From contig CM044963.1 in the NCBI GenBank assembly GCA_024516035.1, positions 23,753,049-23,817,048 of the forward strand: DNA of 64,000 nt. Reading direction: 5' to 3'. The notes beneath the pieces were generated by a model. The model did no database searches. It saw only the letters and a program-made list of their open reading frames with translations, and was not told the DNA's origin. Shown piece after piece: positions 39,576-50,654 of this stretch (its first letter is position 1; every line of letters starts with the position of its first letter). The stretch is from Bactericera cockerelli (lineage: Eukaryota; Arthropoda; Insecta; Hemiptera; Triozidae). The position numbers and the translations under genes are program-made.

Positions 39576-39946
39576 AAGTTTCCCTGGACCCTAGGGCGAT
39601 ATTTCTACAAGAATATGATTATCTTATTTAGTTTGCCTGAGGGATACGCGGGAGTTAACCTCTGACCAGCCTCATGGCCTCGATGTTGGTGAGAGGTAAT
39701 GCCTAGTCCCCCTATTTCCAAATCGAATAATTTACAAATCAAAAAGACATAAAGCAAAAATGAAAACTAAAGATTAATGTTTTTTTGGTGTTACTATTTA
39801 TTTTTTTTAAATCACAATTTAAATGACTTTTTCTCATAAAGCAAAAATAAAAATAAAAGATAAATGTACTTTTGGTGTTACTATTTTTTTTTTTTTTTTT
39901 TTTAATCACAATTTAGATGACTTTTTCTTGAGTATTCCAATAACGC

Positions 39947-40044
39947 AGCTCACATTAAAGCAGCTTCTCTTCTTCACGAGTAATGAGTGGACCCCGGATA
40001 TGTTAGTACAGAGCAGAAAAAAAATCTGTCTTGGTACCAGACCC
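39947..40044 (-). mobile_element. SINE family G fragment
   Basis: CGCAGCTCACATTAAAGCAG, ATGAGTGGACCCCGGATATG and GTACAGAGCAGAAAAAAAAT match the G body in minus orientation. The preceding segment shows a near-duplicate pair (AAAGCAAAAATGAAAACTAA and AAAGCAAAAATAAAAATAAA at 39751 and 39838). Confidence 0.65.
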
Positions 40045-40073
40045 TGATCAGATCTAAATCTAATAAAAATATA

Positions 40074-40297
40074 TGCACTGGTATAGTCAAGTACTTAACG
40101 CGCTAGTCTAGTAATCCAGGTAGCGTACGGATCCGTTGGTTCGAATCCCACCCTGTGCATAAATTTTTACTTTCCTTATCCTATAATAAGGAAAGTATTG
40201 TATTCGTCGAAAATTTGACCTACCCAGTTTTTCACATTTCTGGACGAATCATAGCCTCAGGATACCAAAAAAGTTGTTTTTAGCCATTGGTCCGTGC

Positions 40298-40355
<58 letters not shown>

Positions 40356-40990
40356 GAACAGGATATCTCAAGAACGGTAAGAGCTAGAGACTTGAAATTT
40401 GGTATGCAAATCAATTTTATACACCAGACGAACCACGAAACTTTTGGTTGAAATCGGCCGCAAAATGCGGCCGCAGGGCCGCAAATATTGGCCGCAAGCG
40501 CCGCTTCTATGAATTGGTTAAAGATACAAAGAAAGTTTCAGAACAACATTTTCTTAGATTAAAAAAATAATAGGGGTCTCTTCTTATCATTTTTTTGATA
40601 TCTTGAACTTTTTGGACCTCGGCCCCAATTTACCGGTATTTTGGGGGGGGCCCGCTCAGACTAACTTTTTTATTATTCATCCTAGATGGGGATTGTGACA
40701 TATCAAATCCAATGATTTTGAGTTGCTGATTACGAATTTGGCTTTGATTTTTAGCTGACTGTTACCTTTGAGTCACTAGTGGCTTTTGGTCCTGTTCCCA
40801 TTCCTAATATGATAAGGAAAGTCGTGTGATGTTTACACCAGATTTTTCCTCATTAATTTGAGTGTGATATGACCGCATAATCATAAGACTCTGAGGGTTA
40901 GGTGGTAGAAAATACTTTGAGCATTAACCTCGCCTGGTGGTTACCTTCCACTAAAGAGTATTGTTATTATTATAACCGAACTAAGAACAG
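40074..40990 (+). mobile_element. SINE family C split by a Helentron-like element
   Basis: The head (40074-40168: GGTTCGAATCCCACCCTGTG) and body (40841-40973: TTTTTCCTCATTAATTTGAG, GACTCTGAGGGTTAGGTGGT, TTCCACTAAAGAGTATTGTT) flank the 40169-40840 element. The joined halves follow the family C order, with ATTTTT present on both sides. Confidence 0.85.
40169..40840 (+). mobile_element. Helentron/DINE-1-like element, family 2
   Basis: The terminal hairpin ACTTTCCTTATC...ATAAGGAAAGT (40169-40197) opens the element, and GATAAGGAAAGT (40811-40822) sits near the other end as a subterminal inverted repeat. A GTCT microsatellite lies at 40306-40353. It is followed by GGATATCTCAAGAACGGTAA and GAGCTAGAGACTTGAAATTT, strongly like the phrase in Drosophila DINE-1 (from memory). 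The TTTTT|A insertion context also fits the Helentron TT target. No Rep/helicase frame is present. Confidence 0.68.
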
Positions 40991-41219
40991 AATTGAGCAG
41001 AACAAAAAAATAAACAAACACTGAAAAAAACAAAAAATCGCTAAACTCGCCTGCTCAAGCTTCTCCTGGGTTGTGAAAAGTTTGTGAGAGATAAGAATCG
41101 AACCCATCACCCAGAAGTTCAGACGCGCTATAAATATCGTCGTAGGGTTAAGAAACACGCCAAGTTGATGCTAAGATAATTCAGCATTGATGAGTTTTAT
41201 TTTCATCTTATAATGCATA

Positions 41220-41663
41220 CAGGGTGTATCAAAAGGTCGTGTACAAAAAGAAACCACGTATAGTAGAGCTAAAATAAAGGCCACTATAAACCCCGATACG
41301 GAAACGGACCCTAAGGTCGCTAGGTCCAGAACAAGTTTGCACTAAAAAATCTAAAAATAATTATTAAAAATCGAATTCTTTTGCGATTGACTTCATTTTT
41401 TGCATGACGTCTCCGATTGTTATCATGCTTCTTTGGTTAGTATTTGGCTCTTTTTCCCCGATCAGGGGCAGTGTTGTGGGAGGGATCATGAAAAATATAC
41501 CCTAATACCGACCTTAGTGTCCATTTCCGTATAGGTCCATTTTACCATTATTTGTTTGTTTATAATAATATGTTCTTCTAATAACGAGTTTAATAATAAT
41601 AGAGTTTTATTAAGCACTACTATACGTTGTTTCTTCTTGTACATGACTTCTCAATACATACTG
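41220..41663. mobile_element. 444-bp MITE with CAGGGTG end
   Basis: TA|CAGGGTGTATCAAAAGGTCG and GTACAAAAAGAAAC at the left are mirrored imperfectly by GTTTCTTCTTGTACATGACT and CTCAATACATACTG|TA. The interior is non-coding. TA flanks suggest Tc1/mariner-type insertion. Confidence 0.65.
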
Positions 41664-41787
41664 TATAACCACCTTAACCACATATGAACAATTGAACGTG
41701 AATATAATAAGAGGAATAAACAACAGCTATTCATAGTATAAAACTTATTATTGTCTCTACTGGGTGTTCTATCTGAAAGAGTCTAGT

Positions 41788-41945
41788 AGTCACCGTGATG
41801 GCCGAATGGTGTAGCGCACGTTGACTTGGGTTCGAATCCCAGCGGAGTCGTTTTCGTAACTGTTCATTAGATGATACAAGGTCCACTCAAACCTTGTGAG
41901 GAAAAATGAGTAGCTGCTTTAATGTGAGCAGCGACCAGTGGACGA
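41788..41945 (+). mobile_element. SINE family G, 3' truncated
   Basis: AGTCACCGTGATGGCCGAAT, GGGTTCGAATCCCAGCGGAG and TGAGGAAAAATGAGTAGCTG. Part of the anticodon arm is missing compared with 26416. Confidence 0.78.
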
Positions 41946-42597
41946 AAATTGAACAAAAGTATAATATATCCTCAAACAAAAAGTTCCTCAAATTAAAACT
42001 GAGAAGGCCGATACATTTTTTATTTTTGAAGTAAAACTAAAATAAAATTTTGTGCCATAACATACGGTCTAATACACGTATGTCCATAGGTTGGCAACAT
42101 TTGTAAACAAAATACTGGAGAACCGAAGGCACTATCATACTTATTCCAAAAAATGTCACTGGTAATCCAGAGAGCGAAAATTAATCAAGTATTCTGAGTA
42201 CTTTGCCCTATGATTTACAAATGACAGAAATTATCTGTAAAAAAAACGATAATAAGAATTAATTTATATGAACAATTGTCCGAGTTTGGCCGCCCTGTAT
42301 ATTGGCTAATGATTCTGAACAGTGGGAGGCTTACTAATCAGAGAGCCCAATTCCAACCAATGGCTTCCTATGGTTCCTCAAGTGATAAAGTTATTAAAGT
42401 TGTCTATGCTGATCTCATTCTTAACAATGAAGATTGAGGTGTTTGAACTTACAATGCAAACGCGAGCGAGAGTAAGGCGCTAGTCTGGTAATCTAAATAA
42501 CGTAGGATCTAGTAATTTAATATAATTATATAAATAATTGCGAATAATATTATCATTTAGACTAGATAAGTACATACATACTTAAATATGTAACTAT
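41946..42597. other. AT-rich DNA with a SINE C scrap
   Basis: GCGCTAGTCTGGTAATCTAA at about 42477 is a SINE C head scrap. CCGCCCTGTATA at about 42289 looks like a solo CAGGG-type end. No gene is seen. Confidence 0.45.
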
Positions 42598-43810
42598 CAG
42601 TGTTGTAACGGGTACATTTTTTTTGGTACCCGGTACGGGTACGGGTATTCAGGGGCAATTTGTACCCGGTACGGGTAAGAGGTACTTTTTAAAAACAGTA
42701 CCCGGTACGGGTACCGGGTAATGAAAAAATGTACCGGGTATTTTACGGGTACTTTTCGGGTACATACCTACTTATAAAATTTCTCTTTGTTCGGTTTGGT
42801 AAGCCTCGGTAAGTTTGGTAAGCCCAATGGCTCGCATGGAGGTAGGAAGTGGTGGATATGATGTCATTTGTTTAAAAAAAGTGAAAAAAACGTTCCAAAA
42901 TGAAAAACACTGCCAATTATGGACACAATACTTCCTCGTGATTGTTTCACATTGTTAACACGTGCCAATTTTGAGATTTTATACAAAATTACTTGTATCT
43001 CCAAAACTACTGAACCGATTTTCTTCAAATTTGATTAATATGGTAGAAAATTGTTTTTTATACATTCTAGATTCTACAAAAAATTCTGTATCGGCAAGTC
43101 GTGGTCCTTATTTTTTGTCCTAAATTTCGGATTTTCTTAAATATCAGAGTCTAATTATAATTAATTAAAAAATAAATAGAAATAGCCTATGTATAACAAT
43201 AATATGCATATACATACAAAATTTCATTAAAATCGGGTGTACCGTTCACGAGATATAAGCGTTTAAGTAAAAAGTTAGTGGTCAGGCGCATGGTCTCTTT
43301 CACCCAGAACCGCTAGTACGAATTCGATGAATTTAAAATGGGACCATTTACAGAATGTTTCCTAGATGTGTGTAAAATTTCATCAAAATCCGTCGAGTAG
43401 TTTCCGAGATTTTTCGCGTTACAAGGAATCGTTTTAACAGACCGACAGACGGACACAAAACCAAATTTGCTCAGGAGGTTATGAAACGTCCAGAAATATG
43501 AAAAAAATTGAAATCGGAGCAAAAAAATATTTTTTTTTACAAAAACGAACACAATACTTCCGATTTCTAATATTAGAAATTTCTCGGAAGTAAAACAAGG
43601 TTTCAATTTTTTAGAACAAACTCTTGCTACTTAAGAACAAAAAAGTACCCGTAAAGTACCCGCTTTTCGGGTACCGGGTACAGAAAAATAGTACCCGGTA
43701 CGGGTATTGGGTACCAATTCACAATCTGTACCCGGTACGGGTATCGGGTACTCAAAACTGTACCCGGGTACAGTACCCGGGTACAAGTACCCGGGTACAT
43801 TACAACACTG
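42598..43810. mobile_element. hAT-like nonautonomous element, perfect 8-bp duplication
   Basis: CAGTGTTGTAACGGGTAC and GTACATTACAACACTG are inverted ends flanked by the identical 8-mer GTAACTAT (42590-42597 and 43811-43818). The subterminal regions are packed with GTACCCGGTACGGGTA variants in both orientations. The 8-bp duplication and CAGTG ends are hallmarks of hAT transposition. A Helentron-like element (42908-43592) fills the interior. Frames at 43624 and 43631 are artefacts. Confidence 0.9.
42908..43592 (+). mobile_element. Helentron/DINE-like family 1, nested in the hAT element
   Basis: Runs from CACTGCCAATTATGGACACA to the hairpin ACTTCCGATTTCTAATATTA...CGGAAGTA with A's on both sides. 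It is missing part of the GACAGACC repeat present in the 5824 copy. Its position inside the hAT element shows it is younger than that insertion. Confidence 0.7.
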
Positions 43811-43818
43811 GTAACTAT

Positions 43819-44290
43819 ACATATGGAATGGATAATTATACATAAAACTAAATAGTAAATTTATACGTACATTTAAATAACATAAACATTTTGTAATTAT
43901 AAAAATCAATTCAAATTTAATGTAAAATCAATTTTGAATCAAGTTATGTATATCGAATTTAAATTAAATTATTACCCTTTTACTTTCTAAGATGATTGCT
44001 AGATTACTTGCTAGATCTTCTTACCTTACCATGAAGAAGATGGTTCCCATCGCCTGAGTTCTGGAATCTGTAAAATGAGATTTTTAAGAACTTATTCCTC
44101 TTAGATCATTTTTTACAAACCTCTACAACTCTACCTACATAGGTAATAATTATGTATATTGTACATACTTATACCTAAGTACATAGGTAATATACGTATT
44201 GTATATCATATAAGTCCAAGACATCTAGCATACTAGCATTACTTTTAGAAATTTATTATCTCTTTATTTAGATATTATTATTATTATTAT
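43819..44290. other. AT-rich DNA, no gene seen
   Basis: No shared repeats or coding signals were found apart from ACATAGGTAATA-type simple motifs. Confidence 0.4.
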
Positions 44291-44458
44291 TAGTCTGGTT
44301 GGGGGACTATAAACAGGGAGTAGACCAGCTTTGGTTTGGTTCTGGGGCCCTTGTCAATTATTAGCCTCCTTTTAAAGACAGTAGTAGAACTACTGAGTCA
44401 TTCCTCCACTGTCTGGCTACCAGCGTTCACGATGACGCCACCCTATGATGATGATTAT
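44291..44458 (+). mobile_element. Family E element, single 5' unit
   Basis: TAGTCTGGTTGGGGGACTAT, GGGAGTAGACCAGC, GGCCCTTGTCAATTATTAGC, CATTCCTCCACTGTCTGGCT and TGACGCCACCCTATGATGAT. ATT repeats precede it and ATGATG follows. Confidence 0.78.
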
Positions 44459-44671
44459 TATCTAGAAGCTAAACTAATCTAGAGGTTCTAATATTTAATA
44501 TTTATAGGTATTTGGACTCTGCAATGGTCAAAAATTGGTACTTTTGACTGAACATCCACACTTGTGCCTTATATACGAGTATATGTATGTAGCGTCTTCA
44601 GTGACGGATCGGACCGGAGTGGACGGACAGAGATCGGACGAATAAACAGATGAATACAAAGGTATCATATT

Positions 44672-44768
44672 GGTAATCACTTTCGTAACATCACAATTAC
44701 TCAAACTCATACTACTAAATTTTTAGAGAACTCGGGACTCGAACCACCGACCTCCAGGTTACAAGTAT
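44672..44768 (-). mobile_element. SINE family A, 3' part
   Basis: GTAATCACTTTCGTAACATC, CAAACTCATACTACTAAATT and ACTCGAACCACCGACCTCCA. The A-box half of the head is missing. Confidence 0.75.
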
Positions 44769-44824
44769 ATCGAGTAAACAGATAGATATGCTGTAACATA
44801 AACTACAAGTCTACAACTAATATA

Positions 44825-47136
44825 CAGGGTGTCCCACCAAACTTGGACACCTCAAATTACTCGGCCCCTGAAAGAGTTTTTGAAAAATAAAAAAATCTAG
44901 GGTACATGTGCTAATTATGCGGTTTCAGTTATGAATTTTTTTTTATACAGGGTGGTTCAAAAGTCAGAAATTGAGGTGTCAACTTTCGATTTTTAAATGG
45001 ATCGACCTGAATTTTATTTGATAATTTTACTTCTAAATGATTCCTGAGTACTTTTTTAAACAAAAATATTACATACAGGGTGGTTTTTTTTCGACCAATT
45101 TTTTTTTCTAAATCTTGAATAACTCAAGTTTGGTTAATTTTTTCGATAACAAGAATAGAATGTGTTTGTGTGATGAATACACGCACTTTCAATTGGCATC
45201 AAAAATTTTTATACAGGGTGGTTCACAAGTGAAATAATGTCTTGATTTTTTTTAAAACCGAGTTTTTTTAATTTTTTATTTAGGATTAATAATTCTCGTC
45301 TAATTTTACACATTTTTCGTTAGTCATATCGAAAAACAAAACTAAAGTGTTGTACAGGGTGAGACATAATTTTTTTGTAACACCCTGTATATGGGCAGTC
45401 AAAGAGACGCAAAATTAAATATAAAGACTAAATATGCAAGAAAAACTTTGATTTTTAATCAAACTAAAAAGTTATGGTGTTTTAACTAAGATTGTCGCAT
45501 GGACCACCCTGTAGATATTTTCTTAAACCATCATATGGGTTGTCGAAACTGTCTAAAATTCAACGAGGAGTCCAAATCTGAAAGAAAAAAAATGAATTCA
45601 AGAAGCCATGCTCAATTTTGTGTCTACACCTACCTACTATTTATTTCAAGTTTTAAAATCATTCAGTGTGGACACCAAATTGAAAATGGCTTCAAATTCG
45701 TGTTTTTTACTTGTTTTTCCCACATGATTCGAAGTGTTTGTTGAATTTTATACAACTTAGAGTACCTACATGATAGTTCAAGAAAATATCTACAGGGTGG
45801 TCCATGCGACAATATTAGTTAAAAAACCATAACTTTTTAGTTTGATTAAAAATCAAAGTTTTTCTTGTATATTTAGTCTTTATATTTAATTTTGCGTCTC
45901 TTTGACTGCCCATATACAGGGTGTTACAAAAAAAATTATGTCTGACCCTGTACAACACTTTAGTTTTGTTTTTCGATATGACTAACGAAAAATGTGTAAA
46001 ATTAGACGAGAATTATTAATCCTAAATAAAAAATTAAAAAAACTCGGTTTTAAAAAAAATCAAGACATTATTTCACTTGTGAACCACCCTGTATAAAATT
46101 TTTTGATGCCAATTGAAAGTGCGTGTATTCATCACACAAACACATTCTATTCTTGTTATCGAAAAAATTAACCGAACATGAGTTATTCAAGATTTAGAAA
46201 AAAAATTGGTCGAAAAAAAACCACCCTGTATGTAATATTTTTGTTTAAAAAAGTACTCAGGAATCATTTAAAAGTAAAATTATCAAATAAAATTCAGGTC
46301 GATCCATTTAAAAATCGAAAGTTGACACCTCAATTTCTGACTTTTGAACCACCCTGTATAAAAAAAAAATTCATAACTGAAACCGCATAATTAGCACATG
46401 TACCGTAAGACGGGTTTAGTTTGCGCCTTAAGGGGTAAAATTGCTCCACTCTATGTCCATCATGTGCAGCCCTCTCGTGGAAACAGAATGCACTGTATCT
46501 AAAAATAAATCCTCCCAAAATAATTGTTAAGATTTGACAGTCGTGCCTAATGATCAAAACACTCATTCAACAAGTTGTTGCTGCTGTTATCAGTTCTCAA
46601 AGTTGATCATAGTTTTTTCCCTTAAATTATGGCTGGATAATTTCTAGGCATTTATATGAATTTTAACTCTTTTTTTAATAAATGGTACCTACATGAAAAA
46701 TCAATATTTTTTCACCATTTTTTTTTCTGTTTTCTTAGTTTTAAATTCTCTCTCACATGCTATAAAAACTGAGCAGTTTTATTTTGCTCCACTACGTCTA
46801 AAATAGGGATTTCCTACAGCGTATCACAGGTGGTGCAATGTAACCCCACCTATGGGGTAAAATTGCTCCAAAGATTAGTTGAGTTTTTTTCATAGTTAGC
46901 AAATGGAAAACGAAAGTTTCTAATTTTTATTGAAAAACAATGTCCTTGCCTACAAAATGAATTATTAATTAATTGTTTATTTGGAATAATAAAAAAGTTA
47001 TGCAACATTTTGTAAGAAATATCTTAAAAGTGGAGCAAAGTAACCCCGTCTTACGGTACCCTAGATTTTTTTATTTTTCAAAAACTCTTTCAGGGGCCGA
47101 GTAATTTGAGGTGTCCAAGTTTGGTGGGACACCCTG
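44825..47136. mobile_element. 2.3-kb foldback element, arms of about 700 bp
   Basis: TA|CAGGGTGTCCCACCAAACTT mirrors AAGTTTGGTGGGACACCCTG|TA. The arms run 44825-45525 and 45779-47136 (the right one enlarged by a 652-bp insertion) around a unique 253-bp spacer. Each arm contains about six internal CAGGGTG(G) motifs at mirrored positions. Mirror identity is very high. No transposase was found; frames at 45499 and 46178 are not supported. Confidence 0.88.
46404..47055. mobile_element. 652-bp MITE with CGTAAGACGGGG ends and GTAC duplication
   Basis: CGTAAGACGGGTTTAGTTTG and CAAAGTAACCCCGTCTTACG are inverted ends. GTAC flanks both sides, while the intact left arm of the host palindrome has GTAC once (GGGTACATGTGC). 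Internal GGGGTAAAATTGCTCCA motifs repeat. The superfamily is not identified; a 4-bp duplication argues against a TA-type element. Confidence 0.8.
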
Positions 47137-47257
47137 TATAAATTAAATTTTTCATAGGAACAAGAGCTTCGTTTTAGAAAACACTCTCCACTCTCAAAAT
47201 CCCCAAATCTCCCTTTCAACCATCAAATTTCGTTCAATTATGTGGAATTTTCCAAAA

Positions 47258-47318
47258 TTCATGCCTTGGGTAGGATTCGAACCAACGGATCTCTACGCTA
47301 CATGCCGCTTTACCCACT
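47258..47318 (-). mobile_element. SINE family C head fragment
   Basis: AATTCATGCCTTGGGTAGGA, TTCGAACCAACGGATCTCTA and CGCTACATGCCGCTTTACCC, the reverse complement of the SINE C head. Confidence 0.7.
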
Positions 47319-47659
47319 CAAACTTCAATCATTATGAGTGTTACGACTGTTCAATGAGTGAGTTATGACTTATGACATTAGGAGATTTCACTTTAGAACT
47401 AAACTGATACGCTAAGGAAGTAAACCAAATCTAGTTCTGGTCTAGATTTTTTTTAGGAAGTCATTGATCTAATCGAGTTCCAAAATTGGACTTGGAGTGA
47501 CTGGTCTACTCTCATCATGTCCTTCTTGGTCTAGCACTGATTTTGATTCTATTTCCTATTTTACCCAACTCGTGATGTTACGAGATTATTATTAGTATCT
47601 AGTATTACTTAATTAGTTATTGCTAAAGGTGTCCATTTATAATTGTATTTTTACGTGTT

Positions 47660-47928
47660 TTTCTTTGTGTTATTATGACACAATTTTAATGGGTTGTGCA
47701 GAATTATAGGATTTTTCCATATTTCTATTATCCCAATATCTTATTTTTGCCTATAATTCCGCCACTGGTCGCTCCTAATATTGAAGCAGCTACTCATTTT
47801 CCTCACGAGGTATGAGTGGACCCCGAAAAGCCAAGTACAGAGCAGAAAAATCCTGCCCCGCTGGGGATCGAACCCAGGTTACTGTGCGTACAATGCCTAG
47901 CGCGCTAACTCACTCGGACACGGTGACT
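47660..47928 (-). mobile_element. SINE family G, full length
   Basis: The minus strand runs GTCACCGTGTCCGAGTGAGT, CTGGGTTCGATCCCCAGCGG, then the body (GAGTAGCTGCTTCAATATTA) to TTGTGTCATAATAACACAAA. It pairs end to end with 26416-26698. Confidence 0.85.
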
Positions 47929-48594
47929 ACTATTTATATTGACCGTTCAATTATATTTTACTTGTGTTAGAAAGATGACTTGTGTTCTGTGGGACGGCGT
48001 GGGAGAACTATGTTTGTTTATTTGAGGTAACACTAAAAAATTAAAAGTTACAGTCAAATAAAACCATCAATGATATATAAAAGAAAAACATTAATAAAAC
48101 TGTCAAAAAAATTATCTTCTTTTTTTACCAATTTTTTTAACCAGTTCAAGAATTCGATATTGGAACTTCCTGAGGAATTTGGAATTGCAAAAAAATCTAA
48201 CTGTTAAAAAATGTGTCTGAACGATATTTTTCGGTTTTTAACACGAGTCATCTTTTTTTTTTATAGCGTAGTCAGCTGTTAAAATCTAGTGCGAATGTGT
48301 TTTCTCCTCAGATTTGTTTTAAAAAAAAGTTTGTAGAAATGTGTAATATGACCAATTTCGCATAGATTATCTTAACCACATTTCATTTAAATAGTAATCT
48401 CTCGGCGCAAACGAACTGCCCCAGCAAAATTAAAGCGCCTAAAAGGAAAAAAATAGTAATCCATAACACGCGTAATAGCCAATATGAGTAATATTTGTTG
48501 AGGAATAAAAAAATGGAAACATGTGTTTTTAGTATTTTTACTATGCTGACATAATTGTTTAAAACTTTTCGGAATCTTAGATTTTTTTTTCTCG
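47929..48594. other. AT-rich DNA, no gene seen
   Basis: No coding, RNA or shared repeat signal was found. Confidence 0.4.
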
Positions 48595-48754
48595 GTTTAA
48601 CGTTGCTTTCAACTGCATGGTCATATCACGATGGGGGTGTTACCCTCCATTCGCAGGAAACTCACAAACCTGGAGTCTTGACCTCGCTAGACGTTGCTTA
48701 ACTTCGGTGATACTACGAGAACCGGTGCATTCAACTCGCCATCGACGCTGGCGG
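48595..48754 (-). mobile_element. SINE family H, 5S-headed, internally deleted
   Basis: The minus strand reads CCGCCAGCGTCGATGGCGAG, CCGGTTCTCGTAGTATCACC, GAAGTTAAGCAACGTCTAGC, then jumps to the tail GTTTGTGAGTTTCCTGCGAA and CGTGATATGACCATGCAGTT. The 3' half of the 5S part and the CAGGCTGGGTGAGG part of the body are deleted. Confidence 0.85.
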
Positions 48755-49835
48755 GGCACATAATATATGTATATGTAGTTCTATGTACATTGTACAATGT
48801 ACATAGGTAGGTATATTCTTTTTTTCTACCGAATCAGATTGTCAGACATTTCAGCTGTCAGCACTTTTTATAATCCATCAGAATCAGACACATTTTATTT
48901 TCTGCTGATTTGGAATGCTTCTTATCAAAGACCTGGCACTAGTCACATAGCTTTGATATGAAACGTTTATTATTATTATTATTATTATTTCTCTTGGGTT
49001 TTACGTCCCTTATAACAGCTGGGTAACATAAAGTTACTAGGTAACATAACATAACATAACAAATCACATAACGTTACAAGGTAACATAACAAACCACATA
49101 TAAAGTTACAAGGATATAGAGAGCGCACATAGAAATATGTGGTTTAGGACGAGCCAACTTTGAAATAAAGGTGGCTGGAGACCATCACTCACCCCTCCAG
49201 CTGTAGGCTACAACAACAACAACAACAACAAAAACAAGGATTCAGATCTATACCACATAAAAAAAGTCCAGACACCTTATCCAAGAGCTCAAGAAAGTTT
49301 GGTCTCCCAACACCGCAGGAGAAATCAAAATCCATTAAACCGTAACGATCATGGCAAGGACGATAGTTGTCCTTGCAAGTTGAGAAGGATAATAAAAAGC
49401 TCCAGAAAGTTCAAGTTGAGGATCAAGGAGAAACTGGCCCCAGGATTATGAGCAAAAAATAAATCTTCTCTAGTCAGATTTACTGTAAACCGGATTGAGA
49501 AGAGCCAGATAGTCCAGATACATTATAATTATTAGTGATTATAATATTATTATAATCACTACCTTTTTGATATTAGTCATACCGATACAACGAGTCTTAG
49601 GTTCGACGCTCAACCAGGGCTTACAACCATTTTTGAAGCATTGAAACAATTCTGATTAGTATCAGAAGAATCACCTAGTGTCGATTAATGTAATAAATAA
49701 TAATTTGAATCTAAAAGAATAATTGATTTACATGTTTCAGAGTTGACGCAATAAGGAGATCCAGCATCTAAACAATTTGAGCTGGTAAGTTAACTGCTAG
49801 AAACTACTTACCTTTTATTATTATTAGTAAGTACT
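48755..49835. other. AT-rich DNA with simple repeats
   Basis: ATT repeat at 48968-48990, a decayed GGTAACATAACATAACA repeat at 49020-49110 and an AAC repeat at 49210-49235. TAGTGATTATAATATTATTA...TCACTA (49531-49561) is a small palindrome. No gene is seen. Confidence 0.5.
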
Positions 49836-49939
49836 ATTGAGTTTGTGAGCACATAAGACTCTGAGGGTTAGGTGATAAAAAATGCTTAAGCATTAACCTC
49901 ACCTGGTGGTTAGCTGCCACTAAAAAGTGTTATTATTAT
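49836..49939 (+). mobile_element. SINE family C tail fragment
   Basis: ACATAAGACTCTGAGGGTTA, GCATTAACCTCACCTGGTGG and CACTAAAAAGTGTTATTATT. Confidence 0.75.
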
Positions 49940-50511
49940 TGATATACTGTCGGTTGTGGGTATTTAGAGGAGGTAACATACATTGGTGTGGATGTTAAGG
50001 CGCTATTGTTATTATTATTATTGTAGCTCTAAAGTATAACGTAAAACACCATTCTCTTTAATGTTGCGAACTATGTAGGTTCATGAATGGCTAAATTACA
50101 GCAAATCATAGAACAAATGGGTAAGTTGTACAGCTATAATAAATGATGGGTCTTAAATAAATTACTGTGAAATATTCTTTGATGAAAGAATACAACAGCT
50201 GTGAAATTAATAAAATAAAATTCAAAAAAATACTGGGTGACTGAAAAATATTCTCAAGTATCTTTTTTTTTAATATTTAACGGGACAAGCCCGATTTACA
50301 TAGAAACAAGTATTACATGATGAATGAAATAAAGTACAAGACAATAAAGTACAAGACAAGGGATGCAAAACATAATTAAGTGTTTCAATTATTTGCTGTT
50401 CATAACAGGCGGTTCATTGGCTCATATAGTTAATTAAAATAAATAAATAAATGTGTCTCTTGGTGTTATTATAAGTATAAGTATAAGTAGTGCGTATAAG
50501 TATAAGTATAA

Positions 50512-50654
50512 TTAGTGAGTAGCGCAGAATTATAGGACTTTTCCATATCTAATAATATCCCAATATCTTATTTTTATCTTATAATTCTGCTACTGGTCGC
50601 TGCTCACATTAAAGCAGCTACTCATTTTTCCTCACGAGGTATGAGTGGCTCAAA
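50512..50654 (-). mobile_element. SINE family G, 3' half
   Basis: GAGTAGCGCAGAATTATAGG, CTGCTACTGGTCGCTGCTCA and CATTTTTCCTCACGAGGTAT. The tRNA head is missing. A TAAGTA simple repeat precedes it (50468-50510). Confidence 0.75.

Noticed and set aside
39249..39665. 138-codon Ser/Leu-rich frame and its reverse counterpart
   Set aside because: TC-rich simple repeat with no domain. The start lies inside a SINE A.
45499..45744. 81-codon frame with five Cys in the spacer of the large palindrome
   Set aside because: The start codon lies in the palindrome arm, the Cys spacing fits no known finger, and length is within chance expectation. There are no comparative data to support it.
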